This document shows, one piece after another, positions 32,927-40,688 of a stretch of 64,000 nucleotides of DNA. Origin of the DNA: an uncultured Ruminiclostridium sp. (lineage in GTDB: Bacteria > Bacillota > Clostridia > Oscillospirales > Ruminococcaceae). The position numbers were made by a program, and so were the translations under genes. Within the stretch, counting starts at the first letter, position 1. The number at the start of each line of letters is the position of its first letter. The stretch is taken from NCBI GenBank assembly GCA_934454635.1, contig CAKSFR010000009.1, positions 62,001 through 126,000 of the forward strand. Reading direction: 5' to 3'. Below the pieces are notes generated by a model. The model did no database searches. It saw only the letters and a list, made by a program, of their open reading frames with translations, and was not told where the DNA came from.

Positions 32927-34702
32927 TTAGTATGTCGCAGGATCGCCCGCGCCGTGCTTATTTCCGCGAACGTCATACCACGTTTCGAGATAATCGAGCG
33001 GGTTCAGCTTCGTCTGTCCCTTACGCACTTCAAAATGCATATGCGTTCCGAGAGCGTAGCCCGTTGCACCCATTGCCGCGATAAATTCGCCCTGCGTTAC
33101 CTGCTGACCTACGGTTACATAAACCGTGCTGCAATGTCCGTAAAGCGTCTGGAAACCGTTTCCGTGGTCGATAATTACGCAGTTTCCGTAGTTTCCGTTC
33201 GGACCTGCAAGTATTACGGTTCCGCTTGCGCCTGCAAATATCGCCGTTCCGTAGCCCTTTACAATATCAACGCCCGCGTGTCCCGGGTATCCGCCGTCCT
33301 GATAGGTATATTCGCTTATGTGTCCGCCGTCAACAGGCCAGATGTAATTTCCGTAGCCCGCGTCCTCGGGTGAATAAAGGCTTTCCGGCGTCGGCTTAAC
33401 ACCCATTGCGATCTTCTCTGTAACAGGCAGAGAAGCCACAACGCTTCGCTTGATATCGCGCTTTACCTCTATGCTGTTCACATATGTAACCTCGGCGGTG
33501 ACGTGATTTACTCCGGGAACGCCCGGAGTAGTAACGCGCGTTACGCCGACGTAAAGCGAAGAATCGTCGTAATATTCGGTTTCGTAGTCGATATATGCGT
33601 CGTAATTTTCAACGACCGTAACATTTACCGAGAGGAAAGGCACTTCCTCTCGGCTCTTTATGCGGTCGCCCGTGTACAGCGGCATATCCGCGAATCCGGG
33701 ATTAAGCAGTTCGAGCTGCGCCTGAGTCATGTTCAGCTTGTCGCATATAAGCGAGTGCGAATCGCCGTCCTCGACAATGTAATATCCCGCCTGTTTTTTA
33801 ACACCGGTGAGCTGCGAGATAAGCCAGTCGGTGTTTATGATACTTCCCGAAAGATAAAGACCTCTCGTGTCGCATTCTATCCTGTCGGCAAAGCTTATCT
33901 GCGCGTCGGGGTACATTGTTTGATATTTGCTTATTATGCCGTCCAGCGCCGCCTTGACCTCTGTGTTGTCAAACACCGCCCCCATGAATGTTCCGTTAAG
34001 ATAAAAGCCGTAGGCATAATCAACGGTAAGGTCGGAATATTCCAGCATTTTATCGGCTACCTGATATTTCGTAAGGGTCTTGGGCGATTCGATAAGCTCG
34101 ATCGAATATTCGGGATCAAGCTGTATATTTTCATCGCTTCCGAGGTAGTTGATACGCTCTTTCAGTATTTTTTCCGCGTCGTAATAAACCTGCTCGTTCT
34201 GTACATAGCCGAGGAACTTTTCGTTTACGGTCAGCTTTACGGCGTAGTTCAGCGAATTTGCATAGGAAATCACATTAAAGCAGAAAAGCACGCATATTAT
34301 CGGCGCGGCGATATTGAACAGCGAAACCGCAAGTCCCGTTTTTCCGAAAATAAATTCGCCGAGGTGTCCCGCCGCGATCTTTATGCCGTTCCAGAGTCCG
34401 CCTTCACGCTTTCCCTCGATAATATCCTGCCGCGCCCGCCCGAGCGCGTGCCATATTTTAAGAAAAGGAGAAGCGATAATAACGCCGAGATAGCTCAGCC
34501 GCGTAAGAATGTCGCCGCGCAGGCTTACCGTCTTGCCCCAGATAAAGCTGAAAAACCGCGCAATGCTGCGCCCCGCGCATATGATAAGCAGAAGAATAAC
34601 GGAGCATATATATCGTCCGAAATCCGACAGATATCCCGCAAGAAATTCAAAAAATTTTCCTTTTGCCGAAGCCTGCGGCGCTGTTATTTCTTCGTTCGGC
34701 AT
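32927..34702 (-). CDS. Secreted LysM/G5/M23 peptidoglycan endopeptidase
   Basis: 591 residues. A cytoplasmic N-terminus and hydrophobic segments (about 30-50 and 125-150) anchor the protein. A LysM-like domain (YYIVEDGDSHSLICDKLNMT) precedes a G5-type domain (TPGVPGVNHVTAEVTYVN, then a basic strand). The C-terminal M23 lysostaphin-like peptidase has HAGVD near 476 and HMHFEVR near 553 as zinc ligands, with the GHCS element between. It should cut peptide crossbridges during wall growth. ATG 34702 follows GGAAGGAGG. Confidence 0.88.
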   Translation of the reverse strand: MPNEEITAPQASAKGKFFEFLAGYLSDFGRYICSVILLLIICAGRSIARFFSFIWGKTVSLRGDILTRLSYLGVIIASPFLKIWHALGRARQDIIEGKREGGLWNGIKIAAGHLGEFIFGKTGLAVSLFNIAAPIICVLFCFNVISYANSLNYAVKLTVNEKFLGYVQNEQVYYDAEKILKERINYLGSDENIQLDPEYSIELIESPKTLTKYQVADKMLEYSDLTVDYAYGFYLNGTFMGAVFDNTEVKAALDGIISKYQTMYPDAQISFADRIECDTRGLYLSGSIINTDWLISQLTGVKKQAGYYIVEDGDSHSLICDKLNMTQAQLELLNPGFADMPLYTGDRIKSREEVPFLSVNVTVVENYDAYIDYETEYYDDSSLYVGVTRVTTPGVPGVNHVTAEVTYVNSIEVKRDIKRSVVASLPVTEKIAMGVKPTPESLYSPEDAGYGNYIWPVDGGHISEYTYQDGGYPGHAGVDIVKGYGTAIFAGASGTVILAGPNGNYGNCVIIDHGNGFQTLYGHCSTVYVTVGQQVTQGEFIAAMGATGYALGTHMHFEVRKGQTKLNPLDYLETWYDVRGNKHGAGDPATY

Positions 34703-34739
34703 AGCCCGTCCTCCTTCCTGTAAAGTCGATACAAAAGTT

Positions 34740-34768
34740 ATTATAGCACATTGCGCAAAAAAAAGCAA
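34740..34768 (-). promoter_or_regulatory. Promoter of the M23 peptidase gene
   Basis: Minus strand -35 TTGCTT (34763-34768), 17-bp spacer, -10 TATAAT (34740-34745). Confidence 0.75.
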
Positions 34769-34809
34769 GTTTTTTATAAGCGCGCCGCAACGGCATAAAA
34801 ATAAAAGTG

Positions 34810-34838
34810 TTGAAATACAGCGAAAAATGTGCTATAAT
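34810..34838 (+). promoter_or_regulatory. Promoter of azlCD
   Basis: -35 TTGAAA (34810-34815), 17-bp spacer, -10 TATAAT (34833-34838). Confidence 0.8.
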
Positions 34839-34898
34839 ATGTGAACGGCACGCGCTATAACGCGCCATACATAAAAGAACATAAAGAAGGTATAGAAA

Positions 34899-35609
34899 TT
34901 GAAATCACATATCGGACCGCATTTTGTCAAGGGAATGTACCACGGAATCCCGATCGCTCTGGGGTATCTGTCGGTTTCGTTCGGCTTCGGCATACTTGCG
35001 TTCAACTCAGGGCTGTCCGTTTTTGAGGCGGCGATGATATCCGTCACCAACCTTACCTCCGCAGGTCAGGCAGCGGGAGTTGCAATAATCGCTGCGGGCG
35101 GAATGCTCACGGAAATGATACTCACGCAGTTCATCATAAATATTCGCTATGCGCTTATGTCGCTTTCGCTTTCTCAGAAGCTTGACAACAGCTTCACAAC
35201 GCCGCACCGCCTGCTTGCCTCTTTCGGAATTACCGATGAGATATTCGCGGTCGCTTCCGCACAACCGGGGAAAATATCACCGCCGTATATGTACGGAATG
35301 ATATTCGTCGCGTGGGTCGGCTGGACGGCGGGAACGATAATGGGCGCGGCTGCGGGAGAGCTTCTCCCCGCTTCGGTAACGAACGCAATGGGAATCGTCC
35401 TTTACGGAATGTTTCTCGCAATAATTATTCCGCCGTCACGAAAAGAGCGCAGCGTTCTGCTCGTTGTGGTTATCGCCGCCGCAATAAGCATAATTTTCAA
35501 GTATCTGATCACCGTCGTTTCAGGCGGATTTGCGGTAATTATAAGCGCGATCGCGGCTTCGGCTGCTGCGGCGCTTATTTTCCCCGTTAAAGAGGAGGAA
35601 AGCGAATGA
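34899..35609 (+). CDS. azlC: AzlC-type branched-chain amino acid exporter subunit
   Basis: 236 residues, highly hydrophobic with about six to seven helices. The N-terminal GMYHGIPIALGYLSVSFGFG and the TQFIINIRYALMSLSLSQKL region are typical of AzlC, the large subunit of the AzlCD/BrnFE two-component exporter. TTG 34899 with AAGAAGG upstream is the likely start. It overlaps azlD by 4 bases. It should form a two-protein pump exporting branched-chain amino acids or analogues. Confidence 0.88.
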   Translation: MKSHIGPHFVKGMYHGIPIALGYLSVSFGFGILAFNSGLSVFEAAMISVTNLTSAGQAAGVAIIAAGGMLTEMILTQFIINIRYALMSLSLSQKLDNSFTTPHRLLASFGITDEIFAVASAQPGKISPPYMYGMIFVAWVGWTAGTIMGAAAGELLPASVTNAMGIVLYGMFLAIIIPPSRKERSVLLVVVIAAAISIIFKYLITVVSGGFAVIISAIAASAAAALIFPVKEEESE

Positions 35610-35905
35610 GCGTTGCAGTTTACATTTTCGTAATGGCGGCGGTAACATACCTTATCCGCATGATACCGTTCACTTTCTTCCGCAAAAAGATAAAATCCCG
35701 CTTTTTCAGAAGCTTTCTTTACTACATCCCGTATGCGGTATTAAGTGCAATGACTATCCCCGCAATTTTTTACAGCACGGGAAATATCGTTACCGCTGTC
35801 GCGGGAACGGCGGTCGCGGTTATTCTCGCGTACTTCAATCTGCCGCTTATCGTGGTAGCGCTTGCCGCCGCAGGAACGGCTTTCGCCGCAGGTCTTTTTA
35901 TCTGA
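35606..35905 (+). CDS. azlD: AzlD-type transporter small subunit
   Basis: 99 residues with about three to four helices; TYLIRMIPFTFFRKKIKSRF and the YIPYAVLSAMTIPAIFY stretch are the AzlD signature. It is the obligate partner of AzlC. ATG overlaps the azlC stop (ATGA), so the two are made together. Confidence 0.88.
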   Translation: MSVAVYIFVMAAVTYLIRMIPFTFFRKKIKSRFFRSFLYYIPYAVLSAMTIPAIFYSTGNIVTAVAGTAVAVILAYFNLPLIVVALAAAGTAFAAGLFI

Positions 35906-35910
35906 ACTTC

Positions 35911-35946
35911 AATCCCCTGTCAGTTTAAATTGACGGGGGATTTTTC
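35911..35946 (+). terminator. Terminator of azlCD
   Basis: AATCCCCTGTCA pairs with TGACGGGGGATT, loop GTTTAAAT, then TTTTC. Confidence 0.9.
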
Positions 35947-36016
35947 ATTCCCGCAGAATAAACGCGGCAGCCTGAACAAAAAAATCATATTTGTATGAAT
36001 TTTTTTCATATTATTC

Positions 36017-36045
36017 TTGCAAAAAACGAATATATATGCTACAAT
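36017..36045 (+). promoter_or_regulatory. Promoter of the symporter gene
   Basis: -35 TTGCAA (36017-36022), 17-bp spacer, -10 TACAAT (36040-36045), about 70 bases before the start codon. Confidence 0.75.
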
Positions 36046-36115
36046 GGGAAATATAGTCATTTCCGCAGCGCGAAAAATGACGCATTCTGTAAAAAATAGA
36101 AGGGACGTAAACAAA

Positions 36116-37666
36116 ATGGCAACTCAACAGATAATTATGCTCGCTACGGTTGCGGTATATCTTATCGCAATGGTAATCGTGGGCGTAATCTGCGCAAAGA
36201 AAACAGACAACGTCGGGGACTTTTATCTCGGCGGAAGAAAGCTCGGTCCGTTCGTAACGGCAATGAGCGCGGAGGCATCCGACATGAGCGGCTGGCTGCT
36301 TATGGGACTCCCGGGACTTGCTTACGCCTGCGGAATCGCAGAAGCAAGCTGGACAGCTATCGGCCTTGCAATAGGAACATATCTGAACTGGCTCATCGTT
36401 TCAAAGCGGCTCAGAAAATACTCGCAGGTATGTAACGCGATAACTATCCCCGACTTCTTCGCAAACAGATTCAGGGATAAGAGCAATATCCTCACATTCA
36501 TTTCCGCTCTTATTATAATAGTATTTTTCATTCCTTATACAGGCTCGGGATTTTCCGCCTGCGGAAAGCTCTTTGAGAGCCTTTTCGGAGCCGATTATCA
36601 CATTGCCATGATAATCAGCGCTGTCGTAATCATCGCATACACCACTATCGGCGGCTTCCTTGCGGCAAGCATAACCGACTTTATTCAGAGCATCATCATG
36701 ACTGCGGCGCTCATAACGGTTGTCGTTTTCGGAATCGTTACGGCAGACGGTCTTGTGAACGTTATGGATTACAGCACATCTATGGACGGCTATCTTTCTC
36801 TCACAAAGACGTTCAACGTGCTTAAACAGGAAACAGGGCAATTCAGCGGGCTAAGCATTTTCTCCACGCTTGCATGGGGACTCGGCTACTTCGGTATGCC
36901 TCACGTTCTTCTCCGCTTTATGGCTATCAACGACAGCAAGAAGCTAAAGACTTCGAGAAGAGTTGCAACGATATGGGTCGTTATTTCCCTCGCGGTTGCA
37001 ATATTCATTGGCGTTGTTGGTCTTGCAATGACGGCAAACGGCTCTATCGCCGACCTCACTCAGAGCGACCCCGAAACTATCATTGTCGTAATCGCAAATC
37101 TGCTTGCAAAAATCGGACCGCTTGCGGCTATTATCGGCGGACTTATCATTGCAGGTATTCTCGCTTCCACAATGTCGACTGCCGATTCGCAGCTTCTCGC
37201 GGCTTCCTCAAGCGTTTCGGAAAATATCATCAGACAGTTCTTCAAGCTTAAAGTAACCGAAAAAACCGCTATGCTTATCGCCAGAATCACCGTAATAGTG
37301 ATCGCAATTATCGGTATAGTTATCGCGTGGGATCCGAACAGCTCGGTATTCCAGATCGTATCGTTCGCTTGGGCGGGCTTCGGCGCAGCATTCGGACCCG
37401 TTGTTCTCACAGCGCTTTTCTGGAAGCGTACCACAAAGTGGGGCGCGTTTGCGGGCATTCTCGCGGGCGGCATCATGGTTTTCGTATGGAAGTTCATCGT
37501 TCGTCCGCTTGGCGGAGCGCTTGATATTTACGAGCTTCTTCCCGCTTTCATCGTTGCGCTTGCCGCAATAATTATCGTTTCGCTCATCGACAAAAAGCCT
37601 TCTCAAGAGATAATCGACGAGTTTGAATCCGTTAAAACATTTGATCCCGAAAAGACAGTTGAATAA
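36116..37666 (+). CDS. putP: Sodium/proline symporter, PutP family
   Basis: 516 residues with about 13 transmembrane helices. It has sodium:solute symporter signatures: GDFYLGGRKLGPFVTAMSAE after helix 1, ASDMSGWLLMGLPG, and GGFLAASITDFIQSIIM in the middle. This places it in the SSS family, closest to PutP (sodium-driven proline uptake). The ATG at 36116 starts directly at the first helix; a longer frame upstream adds unrelated residues and overlaps the promoter. Own promoter and terminator; single-gene unit. Confidence 0.88.
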   Translation: MATQQIIMLATVAVYLIAMVIVGVICAKKTDNVGDFYLGGRKLGPFVTAMSAEASDMSGWLLMGLPGLAYACGIAEASWTAIGLAIGTYLNWLIVSKRLRKYSQVCNAITIPDFFANRFRDKSNILTFISALIIIVFFIPYTGSGFSACGKLFESLFGADYHIAMIISAVVIIAYTTIGGFLAASITDFIQSIIMTAALITVVVFGIVTADGLVNVMDYSTSMDGYLSLTKTFNVLKQETGQFSGLSIFSTLAWGLGYFGMPHVLLRFMAINDSKKLKTSRRVATIWVVISLAVAIFIGVVGLAMTANGSIADLTQSDPETIIVVIANLLAKIGPLAAIIGGLIIAGILASTMSTADSQLLAASSSVSENIIRQFFKLKVTEKTAMLIARITVIVIAIIGIVIAWDPNSSVFQIVSFAWAGFGAAFGPVVLTALFWKRTTKWGAFAGILAGGIMVFVWKFIVRPLGGALDIYELLPAFIVALAAIIIVSLIDKKPSQEIIDEFESVKTFDPEKTVE

Positions 37667-37680
37667 GCCACTTTTGAAAA

Positions 37681-37707
37681 AGGCACGGTCATACACCGTG
37701 CCTTTTC
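37681..37707 (+). terminator. Terminator of the symporter gene
   Basis: GGCACGGT/ACCGTGCC with a CATAC loop, then TTTTCTTT. Confidence 0.9.
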
Positions 37708-37711
37708 TTTA

Positions 37712-38400
37712 TATGCGGACTGCGCGGCGAGCAAAGCGTTTTGCGAAGCAAAATGCCAGCGAGCCGCAGGTGCGGAATATGCACTATATCATGTTAATGC
37801 GGCGTTTCGACGGAGTGCGAAGGAAAACAGAGATTGAGAAAGCCGCGGCGACCGCCGAGTGAAGGGGCTCAGACGCTTGGCGGAGCCATGCGGCAAGTCC
37901 CTTCGCGAGGCGGTCGCTTGGACAGTTTTGGCGGCATGGCGGCTTTCAAGCTGACCTGCCCTTACGCACCTTGCTAAACGCCGCCGTCCGAACGAGCAGC
38001 GTAAAGGCGCACCAGCGCGGCGCGCCGCATTCGGCTTCGCCGAATGCGGCAGGCGGCGGCTTCGCCGCCGCCCTATCGTTGCTGCCCGCAGAGCGGGCAG
38101 CAACGGCGCCGCGCAGATATCCCGCATTTACAAAGCCCGCCGATTTTATTACGCTCTTATCCTCCGACTTACACCCAATACCCCGTGCCAAAACCGCAAT
38201 GCTTGATTTTCACGCGCACCGCGGCTTTCAATTTCTCCGCAATATCTCACACTCGGATAAACGCCGCCGTCCGAGCGAGCAGCGCTTCCCCACTTGCGCG
38301 CACGAGCGCTCGCCGCTTCGCGGCTCGCGCTGTCGGGCGGCTTCGCCGCCCTCCAACCGTGCGTTTGCCTGTAGCAAACGCATGGCGTGCGCGCCGCATA
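37712..38400. repeat. GC-rich palindromic dispersed repeat block, copies 2 and 3
   Basis: About 690 noncoding bases, related to 28930-29295. Stems include CCGCATTCGGC/GCCGAATGCGG (38025-38049), GGCGGCGGC/GCCGCCGCC (38052-38072) and CGTTGCTGCCCGC/GCGGGCAGCAACG (38077-38105), plus CGTTTGC/GCAAACG near 38360. The phrase AACGCCGCCGTCCGA followed by GAGCAGCG occurs twice (near 37978 and 38262), so the block holds at least two units. It is bounded on the right by a short inverted-repeat element. I see no gene here. Confidence 0.7.
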
Positions 38401-38457
38401 ATACTAAGCACCAATTATAATTGATTTTTTGTATAGTTTTTAATTGGTGCTGAGTAT
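38401..38457. repeat. Short inverted-repeat element, copy 1
   Basis: ATACTAAGCACCAATTA (38401-38417) and TAATTGGTGCTGAGTAT (38441-38457) are inverse with one mismatch. A degenerate relative lies at 57895-57958. A palindromic unit of this kind may be a tiny mobile element or an extragenic repeat. Confidence 0.6.
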
Positions 38458-38494
38458 AAAAAAATCCGCTCTCCCTATTGCGGAAAGCGGATCT
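38456..38494 (-). terminator. Terminator of the 46-residue protein gene
   Basis: ATCCGCT (38464-38470) pairs with AGCGGAT (38486-38492); on the minus strand the stem is followed by TTTTTTTAT. Starts 14 bases after the small gene's stop. Confidence 0.75.
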
Positions 38495-38506
38495 TGCTCA
38501 TATTTA

Positions 38507-38647
38507 TCAGCCGCGGCTGCGCTTTGTGGTAAGCTGAAGCAGCTTTGGCGCGTCTTTTAAGCGCTTGGTGTCGTCTGCAAGGATAAGTCTTGCTGAATAA
38601 ATGTAAATAATTGAAAGCATTCTTCGGAAATATTCTATCGTTCGCAT
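38507..38647 (-). CDS. 46-residue basic protein of unknown function
   Basis: Starts MRTIEYFRRMLSIIYIYSAR at ATG 38647, preceded by AAAGGAGCAGC (good spacing), and is followed within 15 bases by a terminator. It has an amphipathic or membrane-binding N-terminal helix (residues 5-22, aromatic and hydrophobic) and a basic C-terminus (KLLQLTTKRSRG). The ribosome site and own terminator argue for a real gene despite its size. It could be a small membrane-associated regulator or peptide signal. It lies downstream of, and on the same strand as, the RiPP-regulator operon, 125 bases away. Confidence 0.55.
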   Translation of the reverse strand: MRTIEYFRRMLSIIYIYSARLILADDTKRLKDAPKLLQLTTKRSRG

Positions 38648-38772
38648 TACGCTGCTCCTTTCGCGCAGTCTTTGGCTTATGTCGTTAAGTTTATCATAAC
38701 AGTCAAAGGTGAAATTCTTGTGAAAAACGGATAATATCGGGATAAAAATCAACGCTCTTTGCACAAATCTGT

Positions 38773-39546
38773 TTAAACAGGCAGATACTTTTCATAAAGC
38801 ATCTTCGCAAATTCACAGCTTGTATAAGCGGCGAACTTCTGATATTTGTCCGACTTTTCACTGTCCGCGAAATCGCATACGCTATTGATTATAAGAGCCT
38901 TTGGCTGCGGTACGTCCGCGTACTGCGCCGCATATGCCACGGCATACGACTCCATATCCAGACCGATAGTGCGCCTGTTATGTACGCGAATGTGCTTATC
39001 GAGAATTTCGCGGTTGGTAATTACCGAATGCCCGCACGCCATCGCCCCGATAAACACATGACACTGATTTTCCTCGGAGCTTATCGCCTGCTCAACAAAC
39101 CCGCGAATATCCGAAAGCAGTTCGACAGACGTAGGACGGGGAATAAACCCAACCGAATCGAAGCGTATGCTCGCCTTTTCGGGGCTAACGAACTTGCCCG
39201 TGCCACAGTTCCATACCTCGTCCGCAACCATAACATCTCCGTAAAACTGTTCGTCCGAATCGGACAAGGCAACGCCCGCCGCAATGCCGACCATGATAAT
39301 ATATTTCGGACGAAATCTTGAAATCGCTTTCATTGAGGTGACCGCCGCAGATATCATTCCCATTTCATTCTGACGCACCGCAATAACGCGAAAGGGCTTT
39401 CCCCCGCGTAAAAACTCCGCCGTGAAATAAGCCTGCGAATCCCCGTCGAATCGCAGCTCCTCCCAGTTGGGATACATACCCGGAACGGCGTTCCATTCCG
39501 CTTCGGTAACAGCCTGAATCACCGCAGCACAGCCGTATTTTTCCAT
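38773..39546 (-). CDS. Nucleosidase/phosphorylase-superfamily protein
   Basis: About 257 residues of the MTA/SAH nucleosidase and purine nucleoside phosphorylase superfamily. Seen features are KYIIMVGIAAGV, GHSVITNREI, and the catalytic-helix region GLDMESYAVAYAAQYADV with the purine-binding Asp in SVCDFADSEKS. The start is uncertain (ATG 39546, or TTG 39567 overlapping the STAS gene stop); either implies coupling to STAS. It is the last gene of the export/sensor operon. Members cleave adenosine-type nucleosides, so it may remove 5'-deoxyadenosine made by the radical SAM maturase (inference). Confidence 0.7.
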   Translation of the reverse strand: MEKYGCAAVIQAVTEAEWNAVPGMYPNWEELRFDGDSQAYFTAEFLRGGKPFRVIAVRQNEMGMISAAVTSMKAISRFRPKYIIMVGIAAGVALSDSDEQFYGDVMVADEVWNCGTGKFVSPEKASIRFDSVGFIPRPTSVELLSDIRGFVEQAISSEENQCHVFIGAMACGHSVITNREILDKHIRVHNRRTIGLDMESYAVAYAAQYADVPQPKALIINSVCDFADSEKSDKYQKFAAYTSCEFAKMLYEKYLPV

Positions 39547-39559
39547 AATCTTGCACACG

Positions 39560-39859
39560 TTATTCAATATCGAGGAAATCGGTAAAGCCGGTTATTTCCA
39601 GAATTTCCATGACCGCGCTGCCGACATTTATAAGCCTAAGACCCTCCTCTTTTTTCAGCTCTTTATGTGCTTTTAAAAGTACGCGAAGTCCCGCAGACGA
39701 TATGTATTCCAGTTTTTCAAGGTCAAGCGTTATCGGCTGCGCATTTCCAAGCGCCTTGTCGAGTTCCTTTTCAAGCTCGGGCGCGGTTACGGTATCAAGC
39801 CGACCGTCCAAAACGAATGTTATGCCGTTTTCGGCTTTCTTTTCAATATTAAGGCTCAT
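39560..39859 (-). CDS. STAS-domain anti-anti-sigma factor
   Basis: 99 residues; MSLNIEKKAENG... then VLDGRLDTVTAPELEKEL and LEYISSAGLRVLLKAH are a complete STAS domain. Ser 54 or 55 is the likely phosphorylation site in the SSAG motif. Such proteins release sigma factors from serine-kinase anti-sigma factors, but no such kinase is nearby. ATG 39859 has GGAGAACG upstream. It is encoded 14 bases after the response regulator. Confidence 0.85.
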   Translation of the reverse strand: MSLNIEKKAENGITFVLDGRLDTVTAPELEKELDKALGNAQPITLDLEKLEYISSAGLRVLLKAHKELKKEEGLRLINVGSAVMEILEITGFTDFLDIE

Positions 39860-39873
39860 TGTCGTTCTCCTTT

Positions 39874-40686
39874 TCAGCAAATATCTCCTATTTTCTTGCA
39901 GTGCAGGCTGTAAATCCAAGCATTGCGATCTTCCGCCCACGAAAAACGCCGCATATATTCACCGCTGTATTTTCGCAGAGCTTCGATATCGCCGCCGATT
40001 ATGCTGTACAAATCACATTCGACCATTTCGCCATCAACGTACCGCTTGCGGCCGTCGGAACAGATAATATCACCTATTCCAAGCTGCTTCAGCATATCGA
40101 GAAGCCGCTTTGAAGTGTTGCGGTACAGCGCGCGCGTATTGTCGTCGGCAGGACGATCCGGCCAGAGGTTTGCTATTGCGTCCCCGACCGTAAGCCCGGA
40201 GTCCGCACGGTCAACCAAAAGTGCAAAAAGCTCCTCAACCTTAGGTCTGCTGAAAGAAATTATCCTGCCGTTTGCGCGGACGACAAAATCGGGTATCGTC
40301 TGTATCTGCACAAGGCTAGCCGCAACAGGCTTTATGCGCGCCGCCTTGTCCAGTTCGTTTCGTATATCGTCGGCGGTGTACGGTTTAAGGACATATCCGA
40401 CCGCGTTCACTCCGAATGCGTCCAAAGCGTACCTGTCATACGCCGTAACAAATACAATGCGCACGTTCGGGTCGATGCGCGTAAGCTGCCGCGCAAGCTC
40501 AAGTCCGTGCATTTCAGGCATTTCCATGTCAAGAAAAGCTACGTCAACGGGATTTTTTTCCGCCCAGAGGCAAGCCTCCTGCGCACTTGAAAAAAGCCGC
40601 AGATCCTCAACGTCGGGAAAATCCCTGACCGTCATACGAAAATTGACGTGCGCAGGCTGCTCGTCGTCCACATAAATCACACGCAT
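39874..40686 (-). CDS. Response regulator with SARP-like DNA-binding domain
   Basis: 270 residues. The receiver domain has acidic residues at 7-8, phosphoacceptor Asp 53 (FLDMEMPEM) and Lys near 102 (VGYVLKPY). The C-terminal half is not LytTR. VRANGRIISFSRPKVEELFALL, a helix with LWPDRPADDNTR and then CDLYSIIGGDIEALRKYSGEY matches an OmpR-like winged helix plus a shortened bacterial transcriptional activation (BTAD) tail, as in SARP-type regulators. Predicted activator of the precursor array, whose promoter carries SARP-style direct repeats. Encoded 2 bases after the kinase gene. Confidence 0.8.
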   Translation of the reverse strand: MRVIYVDDEQPAHVNFRMTVRDFPDVEDLRLFSSAQEACLWAEKNPVDVAFLDMEMPEMHGLELARQLTRIDPNVRIVFVTAYDRYALDAFGVNAVGYVLKPYTADDIRNELDKAARIKPVAASLVQIQTIPDFVVRANGRIISFSRPKVEELFALLVDRADSGLTVGDAIANLWPDRPADDNTRALYRNTSKRLLDMLKQLGIGDIICSDGRKRYVDGEMVECDLYSIIGGDIEALRKYSGEYMRRFSWAEDRNAWIYSLHCKKIGDIC

Positions 40687-40688
40687 AG

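Noticed and set aside
32699..33373. Plus-strand frame beginning in the MITE-like element
   Set aside because: It runs from the insertion into the antisense of the M23 peptidase gene; no ribosome site.
37789..38424. Several Arg/Ala-rich frames in the second repeat block
   Set aside because: Same reason: repeat-driven open frames on both strands with no gene signals.
39874..40686. LytTR-type response regulator, as expected beside a LytS-like kinase
   Set aside because: The C-terminal domain lacks the LytTR pattern and fits a SARP-like winged helix plus BTAD tail instead.
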